From assembly GCA_031259945.1 (NCBI GenBank), contig JAIRKU010000014.1, positions 1 to 64,000 of the forward strand: a stretch of 64,000 nucleotides of DNA, read 5' to 3'. Numbering within the stretch: the stretch's first letter is position 1; the number at the start of each line of letters is the position of its first letter. This document shows, piece after piece, positions 9,073 through 20,807 of this stretch. Origin of the DNA: Mycoplasmataceae bacterium (GTDB lineage: Bacteria; Bacillota_I; Bacilli_A; Mycoplasmatales; Mycoplasmoidaceae). The notes beneath the pieces are model-generated. The model saw only the letters and a list, made by a program, of their open reading frames with translations. It had not been told where the DNA came from and searched no databases. Both the position numbers and the translations under genes were made by a program.

Positions 9073-9229
9073 GTTTGTTTTTGCTAAATAATTTTTTAAC
9101 TGGTACGAGAGAAATGCCGATACTTTCTAATATTTCTTCGAAAGAATCTGCATGCAAACCATTGCCACTTTCCATTTCATGTAAAGCTCGTAATGTTTTT
9201 TCATTTAAAGTTCATTTATTTTTTTTCAT
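9053..9229 (-). CDS. Antitoxin of the RelE-type pair
   Basis: 58 aa, start ATG 9229 behind GGAGAAAG. The sequence ETLRALHEMESG...ADSFEEILESIGI is short, acidic and helical, as in DinJ/RelB antitoxins, and it lies directly before and overlaps the toxin. There is no clear N-terminal RHH strand, so the DNA-binding part may be reduced. It should neutralise the toxin; autoregulation is likely but not shown. Confidence 0.7.
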
Positions 9230-9363
9230 ATTACTTTCTCCTATTATTTTTATTATTTATTTTTTCTATATATTCTATTTTTCTAGTATTTTAAATAGAA
9301 AATACTTTTATTTGAATCATAAGTTCCAACCCCTATTATAACTTTTTGTTTGGTTTAGAATAA

Positions 9364-9409
9364 AAAAGTGCCAATCATAGAGGTAGATAAACTACATATG
9401 ATTAGCGCC
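9364..9409 (-). terminator. Terminator after the traG operon
   Basis: AATCATA (9373-9379) pairs with TATGATT (9397-9403), extended by partly paired GC bases. On the minus strand a run of T follows. A second hairpin (9471-9477 with 9507-9513, inner stem 9489-9495 with 9499-9505) overlaps the traG stop codon. Confidence 0.6.
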
Positions 9410-9500
9410 TAAATATTATTAACAGTCATAAAGCAATCAACAATATGCATCCAATCTTGCAGGCAAGGATGAGTGTCTCGGACAAAGAATTAGCTGTTAG

Positions 9501-11699
9501 CTAATTGACACTCACATTTGTTCATTCTTTATATAGATTTTCAATGCAAGTATTTTTGTCTAGCATAAAATCGTTTGGCATGTTTTCAAAAGTTTTACCT
9601 TCTTTTTGCAATTTATCATTTCATTTATTTTTTCTGAATACTTCGAATTCAGCGTCAGACATATTCTCGATTTTGATAATTAGATTAACATCGAATGGTG
9701 ATTTGGTTGGTTTCTTATCAGGATTATTTTTTAATAGGTTAGCTTTCTTGGTTTCGAATTCAACGATACTATCCATAATATTGTCAACTTGTAGGTTGGC
9801 ATGGATGTCATCCATTTCAATTATTTTGTATTCGGGTCAATTGTTAACTAACTGTTGTGCTAATGTACTAAACATTACTTGCCCTTTAAGTAACTTACGG
9901 ATGTCGTTAGGGTGCCAGATAAATTCTTCATCGACACGTAACGAACCAGCACCAGAGTGTGATATATTGCCGTCAGCATCGACAACTGTTTGGTCAGTAG
10001 GCATTAAGTGTTTGCGTGTGCCGTGGATAGCAGAGATAGCTTCGATTGTTTCTTTGTCCCGCAATCGTGAAATGAAGAATGTGCTGCAATTATTAATAAT
10101 TGTATTTAGCAGACCATGTTTATTATCTTTTTCCACGCCAGCCTTCTCTTGAATACCAAAAGCTAAAGTAATGTTCTTAGAACGGAACTGTTGCGACATT
10201 TCGCTCACATGGTCTTGATCCTGTAATATCGAAGGCGCTTCATCGATAATTAAAACCATTTTTTTCTTATCAATGTTACGCTGCATTTCATTGTAATTAG
10301 CCAATTGTTCTATGTCATAAAGTAAAATTTTTTCAATCATTTTGTTAGTGATGTTTGGTGCGAACTGAAATAATAAAATTTGGCCAGATGGATTTACACG
10401 CATTAAATCTTTAACGGATAACCCGCTAGATGAAATGACATCTTTAGTGTTGGTATATAGTTCTTCGAAGTCGTTATGCAAGATAGTTAATTGACTTTGG
10501 TTTTGTTCAGTCAGTTTATTAAATTTGCGATATAGATCGCCAGCTGGCGTATTTTTATAAATAATTTTCTTTTTTCTTCGAGCTACGACGCCTTCATCAT
10601 CTTTCACCACTTCCCCATCGATAGTTTCACTATCAGCACCAGCCTTAGATAAGCATTTTACAATCGTTTCTTGAACGGTAAATTTAGCTAAATTCTCTAA
10701 TGAGATACCGCCGATTGACGGGAACATTAAGAAAAAGTCGACTAACATAGTTACTCACGCTCTGGTTTCACCAGCATAAATATTGGTAGTGGCTGATCTT
10801 TTTTTCAGAGAGTAATCAAAGATTTCCGAGATCATATCGATTTGTTCGATGCGAGTTTTTTGAGAGAATGGATTGTATTTAGTTTTATGTGTGCCGGTTA
10901 AATTTCAAGCTTTGAACTGCGCATTAAACAAATTAGCGACGCGTTTGAAGAGCTCTTCGAGTTTACCGTCAGCCTTTCCGTCCAAAACGCAGATTGGATA
11001 CTTGTTGTAAGCGGCCGCAAAGCATAGCTTTAATAAGTTGTAAGTCTTGCCAAACCCAGACGCCCCAATAAATAAAAAGTGCATGTCTCAAATATTAATC
11101 GGTACCATAATTTCTTTAGCACGATTAACGATGATGCCTTTTTTTCATGATATTGGGTTTAGTGTTTTTGATATTTTATCAAAACGTTCATCTTCGATTT
11201 TAGCTCAAACTTTGTAGCCAGTGATATTCCCAAAAAAATCTAAAAATGGATGATTGTGAAGTTTAGGAACCTTTTGTTCTGCTAAATCTGCAGCAATTCT
11301 TTTTTGATCAAGAATATTAGATTTATAAATACGTGTATTTAAACGTTCTTGATAAAGAATTACAAATATTCATAAAACAACTACACCAGTAAGAAACCAA
11401 AGAAGAATTCAACGAAGTCACATGTGAATTGTTGTTACTAAAATTATTTCCAAAATAAATATGCCAAAAATTATCAATAGCCATTTAAGCTTGTTTTCTT
11501 TAGCACGTTTTTTATTTTTTTTCTCTTGTAACCATTTCTTTTGCTGTTTTATATAAATATGGTTGCACATAATTACAATCAAAGCTAAAGGGAAAACAAG
11601 ATAAAATAAAACCCTTACAATCACATTGTAATTAAATATAGGTTCCACTCCAGATGTAGCGGTACCTATCGATTGACTTTTTACATTTTTACTAGACAT
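9501..11699 (-). CDS. traG: VirD4/TraG-type coupling protein (T4SS)
   Basis: 732 aa. The N-terminal 120 residues carry hydrophobic helices (VLFYLVFPLALIVIMC, LKWLLIIFGIFILEIILV, WILLWFLTGVVVLWIF) that anchor it in the membrane. The ATPase domain has Walker A GASGFGKT near residue 212 and Walker B VLIIDEAP near 485. Coupling proteins bring the DNA-protein substrate to the conjugation channel and pump DNA. Mollicute ICEs carry a homologue called TraG (CDS5). The start is ATG 11699, just after the 74-aa gene. The reading frame is intact with many UGA-Trp codons. Confidence 0.88.
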
Positions 11700-11713
11700 T
11701 TATTTGCTTTCTA

Positions 11714-11938
11714 TTATTTTTCTTTGTTTTGACTAATGCAAATGTTTTCAATAAGCTTGTCAGCATTAACATTGACAAATTTGTTACCGCTTTTAGACAT
11801 TTGAACGAAAGCTTTAGGAAAATGAAATGCTGCATAAATAATTACGCCATTACCAGATTTGGTTAATTTAAATTCTTTATCGATAAACGTAAAAAATACT
11901 TTGCCGTCTTTTGTCGTGTCTTTTTTTAAAATTGTCAT
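11714..11938 (-). CDS. Small conserved ICE protein, 74 aa
   Basis: Start ATG 11938 sits behind a perfect AGGAGGTG, so the coding call is strong. The protein (MTILKKDTTKDGKVFFTFID...) is basic, soluble and predicted to be beta-rich at the N-terminus, vaguely like a small OB-fold or single-domain nucleic-acid binder. Family not recognised. It lies 14 bp upstream of traG and is surely cotranscribed with it. Confidence 0.6.
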   Translation of the reverse strand: MTILKKDTTKDGKVFFTFIDKEFKLTKSGNGVIIYAAFHFPKAFVQMSKSGNKFVNVNADKLIENICISQNKEK

Positions 11939-11990
11939 TTTAATCACCTCCTTAGTTTTGCGATTTCTTTGAATTTAGCTTCATTTTTGC

Positions 11991-12251
11991 CTAATTCAGC
12001 GGCCCAAAAGGCGATTTTAAGAGGGTATAAGCTAACTTTTGTACATAATTACTCGACTTAAGGCCTTCCTGAAGCTCTTTTAAAGGCATTGTGAGCGTTT
12101 TTTGAGTTACTTTTGAGTAAATCTCCACGTATTGATCAGAAATCGATTGTGGTTGCTTATGATCTTTAGTCAAATATCGAACAGTTATGTCATAACCGAT
12201 TGTAACCTCGTGTTCTCATTGATTTAATTCTTTTCAGTTATTTACTTTCAT
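11991..12251 (-). CDS. Unknown ICE protein, 86 aa, possibly frameshifted at its end
   Basis: Start ATG 12251 behind GAGGAG. The protein is soluble and charged (SISDQYVEIYSKVTQKTLTM). It stops at 11991 with SPFGPLN. In a neighbouring frame, however, a coding-like tail (IAFWAAELGKNEAKFKEIAK) runs on to the ribosome site of the next gene. A one-base shift at the TTAAAAT near 12020 would join them. Either a recent frameshift or a slippery site is possible. Function unknown. Confidence 0.5.
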
Positions 12252-12264
12252 ATTACTCCTCATT

Positions 12265-12450
12265 TTATTTCCTAACGTCCCTAATAATCATTTCATCTGT
12301 AGCAAAACGTCCAGAACCACAGTCTCAGTAAATCTCATTTAGTTTCTTATCTACAAATCAAACACGTGATCGGTTAGGTTCACCAACTATAAGATTCACA
12401 TATACCTTGTGTCATTTATCACCAATTTTCATTTCTTTAAGTTTTTTCAT
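12265..12450 (-). CDS. Small ICE protein, 61 aa
   Basis: Start ATG 12450 behind AGGAGAAC; ends 14 bp before the next gene. MKKLKEMKIGDKWHKVYVNL is followed by an aromatic segment and ends FATDEMIIRDVRK. It contains three UGA-Trp codons. No family recognised; it probably works with its operon neighbours. Confidence 0.55.
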
Positions 12451-12460
12451 ATTTGTTCTC

Positions 12461-13333
12461 CTAGTAACGGCGACTTGGCCCGGTAATTCTAAATTGTTGA
12501 TTTTTCACTAAAGCTCTAATTCTTTCAATAAATCTTTGGGCATTGAATGATCCGTGCATTAAAATAGACAATTTCTTATTCAGATAATCGATGCTGAGAT
12601 TCGAAGTGAAAAAAGTTAATTTGTTGTGATCCATTCGATAATTCAAAACAATCATTAAATAGTTGTTATAAAACCAAATTTTTTCATCTTCTGCTCCGAT
12701 GTCATCGAGGAAGAGAACGTCTGCGTTACGCATTTTTGACACGACTATGTCGTTGGAATGGTTTTCATCACTAAAACCCTGTTTTAACTTGTAACCTATA
12801 TCTGCACAATTAATAAAAGCTACGTCTAATTCACGATTAGCTAATTCGTTTGCAAGAGCAATAGCTGTAAATGTTTTACCAACACCAACGTCACCATAAA
12901 CATATGCCCCATGACTTTTTAGTGGCTCTTTTAAAACGCTCAAATAATGATTCAATATTTTCTTTTTATTACTATCGACTAAGCTACCAATCGATTTTTT
13001 GTCTAGTAAGATGTTTAAATTGCGATCTGGAAAATCACGAAGTGAATAATGAGAACGTATTCGATACAAAAAATTGGTTTCTGGTGTAACAAAAGAAATT
13101 AGCTGCAGCTTATTATTTTGATCTCTGATTAATTTTGTTTGAAATCTTACTTCATTATTTGGATTGTCTGTCAATGCATTCGAATATTGCTGAATCATAT
13201 GCATGATTGCGCCAAAGTGTTGTTTAAATTCTTTGTCGGTTAAATTTAGATCAGCGATCAAAGGATGATTTTTGTATTCGATTGGTAATGTCGTTTTATC
13301 AGTCGACAAAAACTGATTTATAGGTTTAAGCAT
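12461..13333 (-). CDS. dnaC: DnaC/DnaI-like AAA+ helicase loader
   Basis: 290 aa. Walker A GDVGVGKT at residues 147-154 and Walker B VLFLDD at 206-211 in a DnaC/DnaI/IstB-type AAA+ domain, ending in a basic tail with Arg fingers (AQRFIERIRALVKNQQF). Such proteins open the replicative helicase ring and load it on DNA, so the ICE can prime its own replication after excision or transfer. The start is ATG 13333 behind GGAGATAACC, rather than in-frame upstream codons; it overlaps the end of the gene before it by 8 bp. IstB-type transposition helpers have a similar domain, but no IstA is near. Confidence 0.8.
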   Translation of the reverse strand: MLKPINQFLSTDKTTLPIEYKNHPLIADLNLTDKEFKQHFGAIMHMIQQYSNALTDNPNNEVRFQTKLIRDQNNKLQLISFVTPETNFLYRIRSHYSLRDFPDRNLNILLDKKSIGSLVDSNKKKILNHYLSVLKEPLKSHGAYVYGDVGVGKTFTAIALANELANRELDVAFINCADIGYKLKQGFSDENHSNDIVVSKMRNADVLFLDDIGAEDEKIWFYNNYLMIVLNYRMDHNKLTFFTSNLSIDYLNKKLSILMHGSFNAQRFIERIRALVKNQQFRITGPSRRY

Positions 13334-13598
13334 GGTTATCTCCAGTAATTGCTTCACCGACTGTAGGAGAGCGATAAAAATTAATAACTTTCTTCATTGC
13401 TTTGATGAAAAATATTAACGACAGAATTGAAATAATTAAACCGACCACTCATAAAGCGGTGTTGTCGTTATCGTTAATCAACGTTTTTTTGATCCCTAAT
13501 GCCACCATAATGGTTCCACCGACAAAGCCTAAAATAGTAACACATAATATAAGTCATTTAATTTTAGGATTTTGTTGATTGGCAAATTTTGTTTTCAT
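13326..13598 (-). CDS. Two-helix membrane protein of the ICE
   Basis: 90 aa with two membrane helices (LILCVTILGFVGGTIMVAL and WVVGLIISILSLIFFIKAM) separated by a short polar loop. The stop overlaps the loader start by 8 bp. It may belong to the conjugation pore. Family not recognised. The start is ATG 13598; the upstream gene ends 6 bp before it. Confidence 0.6.
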
Positions 13599-13603
13599 AA
13601 CGT

Positions 13604-13792
13604 TTACTTTTTGCCCTCTTCTAATTCCAATAAACATTCTGTAATAAAAGTGTTCATTAAATGATTTATATTGGTTTTATGAATGCGACAATAAATTTTC
13701 AATTTACGGTGACGCTCACGTGTTGTTTTAACACCAACTGATTGTATTAATGATCTTTTTCTAGCTTGTTTAGTGATTTTTTCAATGTTCAT
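13604..13792 (-). CDS. Small basic RHH-like protein
   Basis: 62 aa, very basic. VKTTRERHRKLKIYCRIHKT followed by NINHLMNTFITECLLEL has the strand-helix-helix arrangement of small RHH DNA-binding proteins. It begins three bases after the stop of virB4. It may be an accessory DNA-binding or relaxosome protein, or a regulator of the transfer operon. Confidence 0.55.
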   Translation of the reverse strand: MNIEKITKQARKRSLIQSVGVKTTRERHRKLKIYCRIHKTNINHLMNTFITECLLELEEGKK

Positions 13793-13794
13793 AT

Positions 13795-16572
13795 TTAAAC
13801 CCCTTCGCTTTTTACATCATCAAAAAATTGTCATCAATGACTAACGTCATTACTTAGTCTATAGCGGTCTCATGCGCTCATGACCGTTAAGCATTCACCT
13901 TTTTTAGCTCTAGCAACAAATTTATGTTCGACATCACTTAAAGGTTTACCAGATGCTGCAAGCATTTCTGATAATTTGTTGATGTCATTTTCGGGAGATT
14001 TGAAATAAAAACCATATTGAGCTAATTCGAAAATTTCTTTATATTCAAGCGAAGCCTCGCCTTGCACCACACCTAGACCTTGATCTACTAAAATGGCACC
14101 ACCGTTGTGGCTCCGACAAATACGTACAAACTTGTTAAGTATTTGCATCACGCCAGGGATATGACGCACTGTGTGAAATTCATCGATGTACTGGGCGAAC
14201 TTACAGCCAGATGATTTATTTGTGATCATAATTTCAATTCCTACTTGAATTAAAAACATTAAAAATGCAGCAAAAATATTAAGTGTTGTTCTAGTGATAT
14301 TAGAAATGTCGATTGTAAATCAGCGATTTTCAGTTCAGTCAACATTACTATGAACGTTGAATAAATAACCATAGGTACTATCTTGATTGTATTGTTCTAG
14401 TAAAATGGCCAATTTCGCCATTGCTTTTTTATTTTCATTATTTTCTCGCGACATTTTCAAAGCTATTTCATAAAAGTTCTGCGTCATCGGCATTTTGTTT
14501 TTAGACACGCTCTTAAAATCCGTACTGCTCTTAAATTTACATGGGCCGTTCTTATCTTCATAAACGTATTTTTGAACTTTACGTCATGCAGCCATAATTT
14601 CTTCTTCGTCGGCTTTGCCTTTTAAATTTAATAGCGCAGCAATAATGCCGTCGTTTTTAATATAAGTTTTATCTAATGGCGATAGCGCTACTTCTTCGCC
14701 ACGATCATTAGTATCGTTAGGAACTGTTAATACATCCCAGATGTTTAATGTTTTATTGCCTTTGTCTCTAGAATTCTTTCGGCCCAAAATGATGTTAGCA
14801 CCGCCAAGACGTTGTGTCATTTCATCATAATCAGGTTTTGGATCGATACAAAAAATATAATGTCCGTCAAAATAATCTTGAATCATGTCACGTTTGACTG
14901 TTCAAGTTTTACCAGCACCAGTGAATGCCAATAAAATTCGATTGAATGAATTATATTGATCATTGATTTGTCAATAATTTTCAAATATTGGTTTTTTAGT
15001 GACATGCATACCTGTCTGATCGATCACGTTGCCTTTGTATCAAGAATTATTCCCGCCGATATTTACACTATTGACAAATGGATAACCAAGGCCCAAGCTT
15101 GTGTTTAAAACGTGAATTACATTATCTTTTACAATCTCCATTGGGAGTGACCGTGCATTTACTTTTTTAGTTCGTTTAAATGAATTTTTAAATAATTCTC
15201 AGTAGCTTTTTCGAAATTGTAAAGATGGTAGTTCATAACAGCGCGTGTTTGTGAACGCATCCATCTGATAATAATTTAAATCGTTGACTATGAATCCGCG
15301 ATTGTGATCATAAATTTTTTGATCAAAATCATGCATTTTTTGCATTATGTCTTTACGTGTGTTAGCTTTAAATATTACATATATGCATAACTCTTTTAAA
15401 TCATAAATATGACTCGCTTGAGCAATTTGGTCTGAAATAAATTTAACTTGCTCATCGACTTTTTGGATTTGAGCACGTTGCATATCGCTTGCGCGTCTTT
15501 TGTATCATTTTGATGTAGTCATTCTCGAAACAGAGTTTTGCAATGAATACATAATATTTTGTGTTGTGGAACGATTAAGGTACTTAGTAGATGTGTAAAT
15601 GGTGTAACTAGTGTCGTTAAATAAATCCCGTAAATATTCCCGTCTAGCAATGTTAGGTAACCCATTGATACATTTGAACCCTATTAGTTCAGAAGTTTTG
15701 TCTTCTCGATACAAACGAAGATAGTTCTTATAGGCCTTAATGTGCTTTACACCGACCTTATTTGGCGATTTTACATCGACGGTATCCTTTGGTCATAGTT
15801 CATTTAAAATTTGCGAAATTTCGCTTTTATTCGCTTCTGTTAATTCGATTTTAGATTCTTCGACTAGTGATTGTAATGTTTGAAAGCGTTTTTCATTTTC
15901 CTCAATAGTGTTACCGTTTAAAACTAAAAAATATGCTTGTTGTCTATACGATGTCTTTTTATTCATCTGCTCGATTTTGGCATCGTATTGATTTTGTAAC
16001 CATTTGATATCGTCATTAGTTTTTTTTAGTTTGTATTCTTTCTTAGCGATTTGATAAAGAACACCAGTGCTGATAATATCGAAATCTGATTGATGACCTC
16101 AAAAATTACCGCACTGTTCGAGAATTTGATTTTTAATGGCGTTACTAGAAAGGCTAAGATCATATCCATTAATTCTATAGAATGAAATATATCCATCACG
16201 TTCTTCGTTTTTGTAACGTACATGGTTATTTTTAATCTCTTTAAATCGATAATAAGCCTTGATTTCTTCTTCGCTTCAATTCTTTTTGGCTAAAAATTGC
16301 TTGATAAATCAACGACGGATACGTGTACGTAATTTACCAGTTTCTTTATTTTGAATAAAACAAAGGCCCGCGGATATTAATAAATATGCGCCAAAAATTA
16401 ATCCCATCGCTAAATTTCACCCAACTGTAAAACCGATGATCACCACTGGTGCTACCAAAATAAAGAAAAGATATAAATCTCTTAAATCTAATCCCATTTT
16501 GCGTATTTCACGAATGGATTCTAAATTAATTTCTTCTTTTTGAATTTCGTTATTTCGTTCTACTTCGTACAT
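13795..16572 (-). CDS. virB4: VirB4-type conjugation ATPase
   Basis: 925 aa. The N-terminus has two membrane helices (LYLFFILVAPVVIIGF; WNLAMGLIFGAYLLISAG), then a coiled-coil middle and a C-terminal RecA-like ATPase with Walker A AFTGAGKT near residue 550 and the Walker B region FAQYIDEFH near 795. VirB4 energises assembly of the secretion channel and DNA transfer. It corresponds to the TraE/Mbov_0397 ATPase of mycoplasma ICEs. Intact in code 4 with many UGA-Trp codons. Gap to the upstream membrane protein is 9 bp. Confidence 0.88.
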
Positions 16573-16581
16573 ATTAAATCC

Positions 16582-18279
16582 TTAGATATCTTTGAATAAC
16601 CCAACTATCTTACTCCCCGCCTTGCTTGTTGCTTTACCAACTTTTCCGACGGTTCGAGCAGCAGACATGCCTTTTCCTGCTGCGTTGGAAATTTGTTGAT
16701 CATCTGCATAATAATCAATGGCATCGCTATTGCCGAACAGCATGGCCGTTCGTCGAGATTGGACTGCAGCAATGGCTAGTGTTGCATCCATGAACAAAAG
16801 AGAAGCTCCACCAACAATTCATTTCGCAGCATTAATATCTATAGTGTTGACGCCCTCGATAATAAAAGGTAGCAACGAAACAGCAACTTCCATATAAACA
16901 TAAGTAAAAAATAGCTCTGCTCATACAGTTACCATTTCGCCAGCGTGCTGTTGAAAGTCAACATTTTTGCCTTTAGCGAAAACTACAATCGTTCCACCTC
17001 ATTTGTAAATGATAATTACCCAATTTTTAGCAACACGCAGTGCTACTTTAATCATAATTAAATCGGCAAGTGCTGTACAGAAAAAACCGATGATCATATT
17101 AGGTAAACCAATCGCGCCCCAACCATCGAATAAATTTGATGATCAATTTTTGCCGTTTGGATCGCCAGTGATAAAACTATAAATTTGTTCGACTAGATTC
17201 ATACTTACCATACCCATGCTTTTAAGTTCTAGTGTTTGCAAACCAATTTGTTTATCGTCGCCATAAAGGATACGATCGACTAAACCTTTTTGATCAGCAA
17301 TATATCATCCTAATTGTGTGTTATTGTCTAAATTTGTACTACTAGCCTTTAAACTATCAAACGTTAAAAAGATACTATTAAATTGCGTATCTCATCCAGT
17401 AATGACATTTTTGAATTGTCCTAAACCTTTATAGTCTGAAAGACATGTATTAAATAATCGGTCGATATTGTCAAGATGCTTTGAAATTTCAGCTAGTTGA
17501 CTCGCCATTTGGCCGCTCAGATCTACATTACCAGCTTGCAGTTGGTTAATGATCAATGTTAAGTTATTGATGTCGTCTTGTAGCCCGCCATAATTTAAAT
17601 AATTCAATAAATTATTTACATCATTCAATTGGATCTGCAACTGGTTAGCAATATCGGTACGACCATTAGCATTGGCTTGCGTAATGGCGTTAGACAGTTG
17701 TACTGTCATTTGATTTAAGGCTTGTTCGATACTCATCGACTGACCGACAACATCTATTTTGACAAAATTAATATTCTGTAAATCTTTTAAATCGGCTAGT
17801 AAATATGTTTTTAACCCGAGAACATCAGCATTTGTTAATGTAGCTGGTTGATTTTTATTGAATACGCTAATTAGGATAGTGACTAAAGTAGAAACAATCA
17901 TAATAATGAAGGGTGAAGCTACTAGGAATAACGGATAACCAAATATAAATTTTACATGTTCTTGAACTTCTCCGTCGTTACCAAACCGTCTCATAGCGTT
18001 ACGTCGATTAATTTTTATTAGTAAATAAAACAACCAAGCTACAACACTTACTATGATCAAACAAATAACGATCGTAAAAATTTGACCGCCTCAATTAAAT
18101 TGCCAAATTAAACGGCCATTAATAATTTGCGTATGGAAAATAGCTTGATTAAAACCTGAACCAAGAAATTTAAAAAGATTGTAAAAAATGTTGAGAACCC
18201 AAAGCGGAACATAAATAAAAATAACATAAAAAATTCCACCCAAAGCGCCGACTATTAAATCGAAGATCCAAGCAAACAT
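16582..18279 (-). CDS. VirB6/TrbL-like polytopic ICE protein (Mbov_0396-like)
   Basis: 565 aa. Two to four hydrophobic segments at the N-terminus (IFYVIFIYVPLWVLNIFY, WLFYLLIK, FLVASPFIIMIVSTLV), a coiled-coil/outer loop rich in Asn and Gln (residues about 130-330), then several more helices (ADLIMIKVALRVAKNWV, MEVAVSLLPFIIEG) and a basic tail. This is the layout of the ICE transmembrane protein next to VirB4 in mycoplasmas, thought to build the DNA channel. The stop is two bases before 16580; the gene follows the surface protein by one base. Confidence 0.75.
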
Positions 18280-18280
18280 T

Positions 18281-20806
18281 TTACCCTTTTAGCGCCTCTT
18301 CATCATCTTGGTCGCTTGTTTTAATAATTTGTGTTTCTTTAGAATCGCTTGAGCGTTTTTCTTTTGATTCGTCATTAGATACAAATTCTTTACCAGCTTG
18401 TTTTGCATCTAATTTACGTTTATTTAATTCATCATCAACATTTTCGTCATCGTAGGCCGAGTTATATTTTTTGCCACGCTTAGCAAATTTAATAATAAAA
18501 ATTAATATGCCTACAGACCCCACAATACCAAGCACTGCTCACAGAGCTGTTAAATTAGTACCATGTTTAGGATGCAATGGTGTGAAATCGTTATCAGTAA
18601 TTTCAATAGATTGCAAATCTGGAACTGGCATGCCAGAAGGATTCATGTTATAGACATTTGAATAGATATTAAATATCACATCCAATTTGCCATTGTCATC
18701 ATCTTGAACTTTGAAAACTACACCCTTCAAAGCTTGAGCGAATTCTGTCTTAGACAAATTTGTTTCAAACAAATACGAATCATCGTCTCCAACAGCTATG
18801 CCGTTATAAGCAACTAAATTATCTAAAATGTATTGTTGGTTAATTTGACTAGGTTCAATTTTTACTGGTGTTGAACGATTGTGTTTTTGCAAAATTACAT
18901 TTTTAGCAAATAGCTGCACATTTAAAATTTGTGGTTGGTCACCGCTTGCTTCATCTTTAAAATGAACAGTAAGTTGTAATGTGCCTGTGTTGTCATTTAT
19001 TGCATAATCAATACTATCGATGACTTGATCAATCGTATAAGAAGTTTCAAAAGCATCTTTCACTTTCACAAAACATGTTTTGTCGAAAGGAATATCGCCT
19101 AAACCTTGCGTGTCAGAAGCAGGCACTTCTCCGACGTCAATGTATGATTTAATTTGTGATGGAGTTTTAGCATAAAGTATTTTAGTAAAAGCATCCCAAG
19201 CAGTTGGATTATCATCCAATTCTGTTGGGCCATAAAAAAAGCCAGCGTTTTGATCTAATGGGTTTCCGTCAATTTCATCAAGTGCATTACTAAGTGTAAA
19301 AGCATTAGGATTGTATGATCAATAATTTGAACTATCTCCATTGAGTGATCACACTTTATCATTTGCTATATCGTAGATTCCTAAAGTATCTGAAGTTCCT
19401 ATGTTACCAAATGATCCATCATTAGTTATGCAAGATTGTAATTGAAATCAAATATTGTCGATGGTAGGGTAATTAAAACTTAATGTGATTTCAGCACCTA
19501 AAATATCATTTAAATTGAAGGTTTTAGTTTTGGGTATAGACTGATCGGCCCCATCAGTGTAAAGGAGTGTATAGTTTAAATTTTGTGTTAACAAATTTGT
19601 AACAACATCCAAATAATCATCAAATTGTAACGCTGATGTAATGTCGATATGTTGAGCGATATAGTCAATTTTTCATTTTAGAATTGGTAAATCATTAATG
19701 GCCTGTTCCATTGTTTGTTGATCATCATGAGCGTGATTCATTAAAAAATTACTTAAACTTCACGATTGTTCGGTGTTGTCGTATCATTCTAGTGGCTTGA
19801 TGGAGGTTGTTGGAATTGTTCAATCAAATATTCCCGAATCAACATCACAATCTATTAATCTACCATCAATAATGGCGTTTGACAAATCATTTAAAGCTCA
19901 TTGAGGTAACATTTTCGCAAATTGTGCAATGTCTGGTTGTTGAATTCAATGTGAATTATCGAAATCACCAGTGATGGGGTCCTTTTGACCTGACACTTCA
20001 TTTTTTATTGTGTCTCAGCTCAACAAATCGGCAGCTAAATAATCCTCATTAAGTTTTAAAACTAGATAACTCTGTGTAGCATCATAAAACGACTTATCAT
20101 AATCTGGAATCAATAATTGATCTTCGTTGAATGACGTCTTATTTAAAAAATAAGAGGGTGAATTGTTATATTGAACGCTATATGGTGTTAACGAACCAAA
20201 ATTTAGGTTTTCGTCATAATTATTTGAACTAGTGTCGTCTACTTTGAAATGAAAGCCTAATTGCATATTTCCGTTTAAATTAGCTAGCATCAGATTTGAT
20301 TGCTCGTCGTACGAAAATAAAAAATTATTAGTTGTTGGAATATTCGTTATGTCACTTCTTGTATGATATTCGCAATCTACAGGATAAAGCGAACCAAACG
20401 GTGTATAGCTTCAATTCATTGAAGGTCTGTCTGTCGGAAGTGAAAATGAGGCTTTCTTGTTTCCGTTTTCACCGATGGCTCCACCGTTAATATTTATTAA
20501 ATTGCACGAGACGTTGTTTAGAGACCGATTTGCAAAGTTTGATTGATTGTAATAAGTCCGTGGCGCAATAAAATTAAAAGTTACAGAAGAAATTCATGCA
20601 TCTAAATAATAGTTATTTGTTGAAAGGAGCCGAACTTGTGAATTTTGAGTATTAAATGTTTGAAATCAATTTCATGCGTCTTCTTGGTTTAGATAGCGTT
20701 CAGAAGAGTAATTATTTGTTTTTTCTAAACAAAAATTACACAACGGTAAAGCTAAAAAGGGTGTAATAGATCCTAAGCTTAATATTCCCAATTTATTAAA
20801 TTTCAT
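18281..20806 (-). CDS. Large ICE surface protein with C-terminal anchor
   Basis: 841 aa. An N-terminal signal (MKFNKLGILSLGSITPFLA) with Cys23 in LPLC may be a weak lipobox. About 750 residues of Asn/Asp/Thr-rich outer sequence follow, then one membrane helix near the end (AVLGIVGSVGILIFIIKFAK) and a charged 60-residue inner tail. It is probably exposed and involved in mating contact or entry exclusion. It lies between pilin and VirB6 genes, and resembles in layout the large surface proteins of other mycoplasma ICEs, though I cannot match a named one. The start ATG 20806 follows AGGACA and the upstream stop is one base away. Confidence 0.7.
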
Positions 20807-20807
20807 T

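Noticed and set aside
9505-10152. Long plus-strand open frame of 215 codons
   Set aside because: It is the antisense shadow of the intact VirD4/TraG gene; its Ser/Leu-rich sequence and lack of a ribosome site are typical of a shadow.
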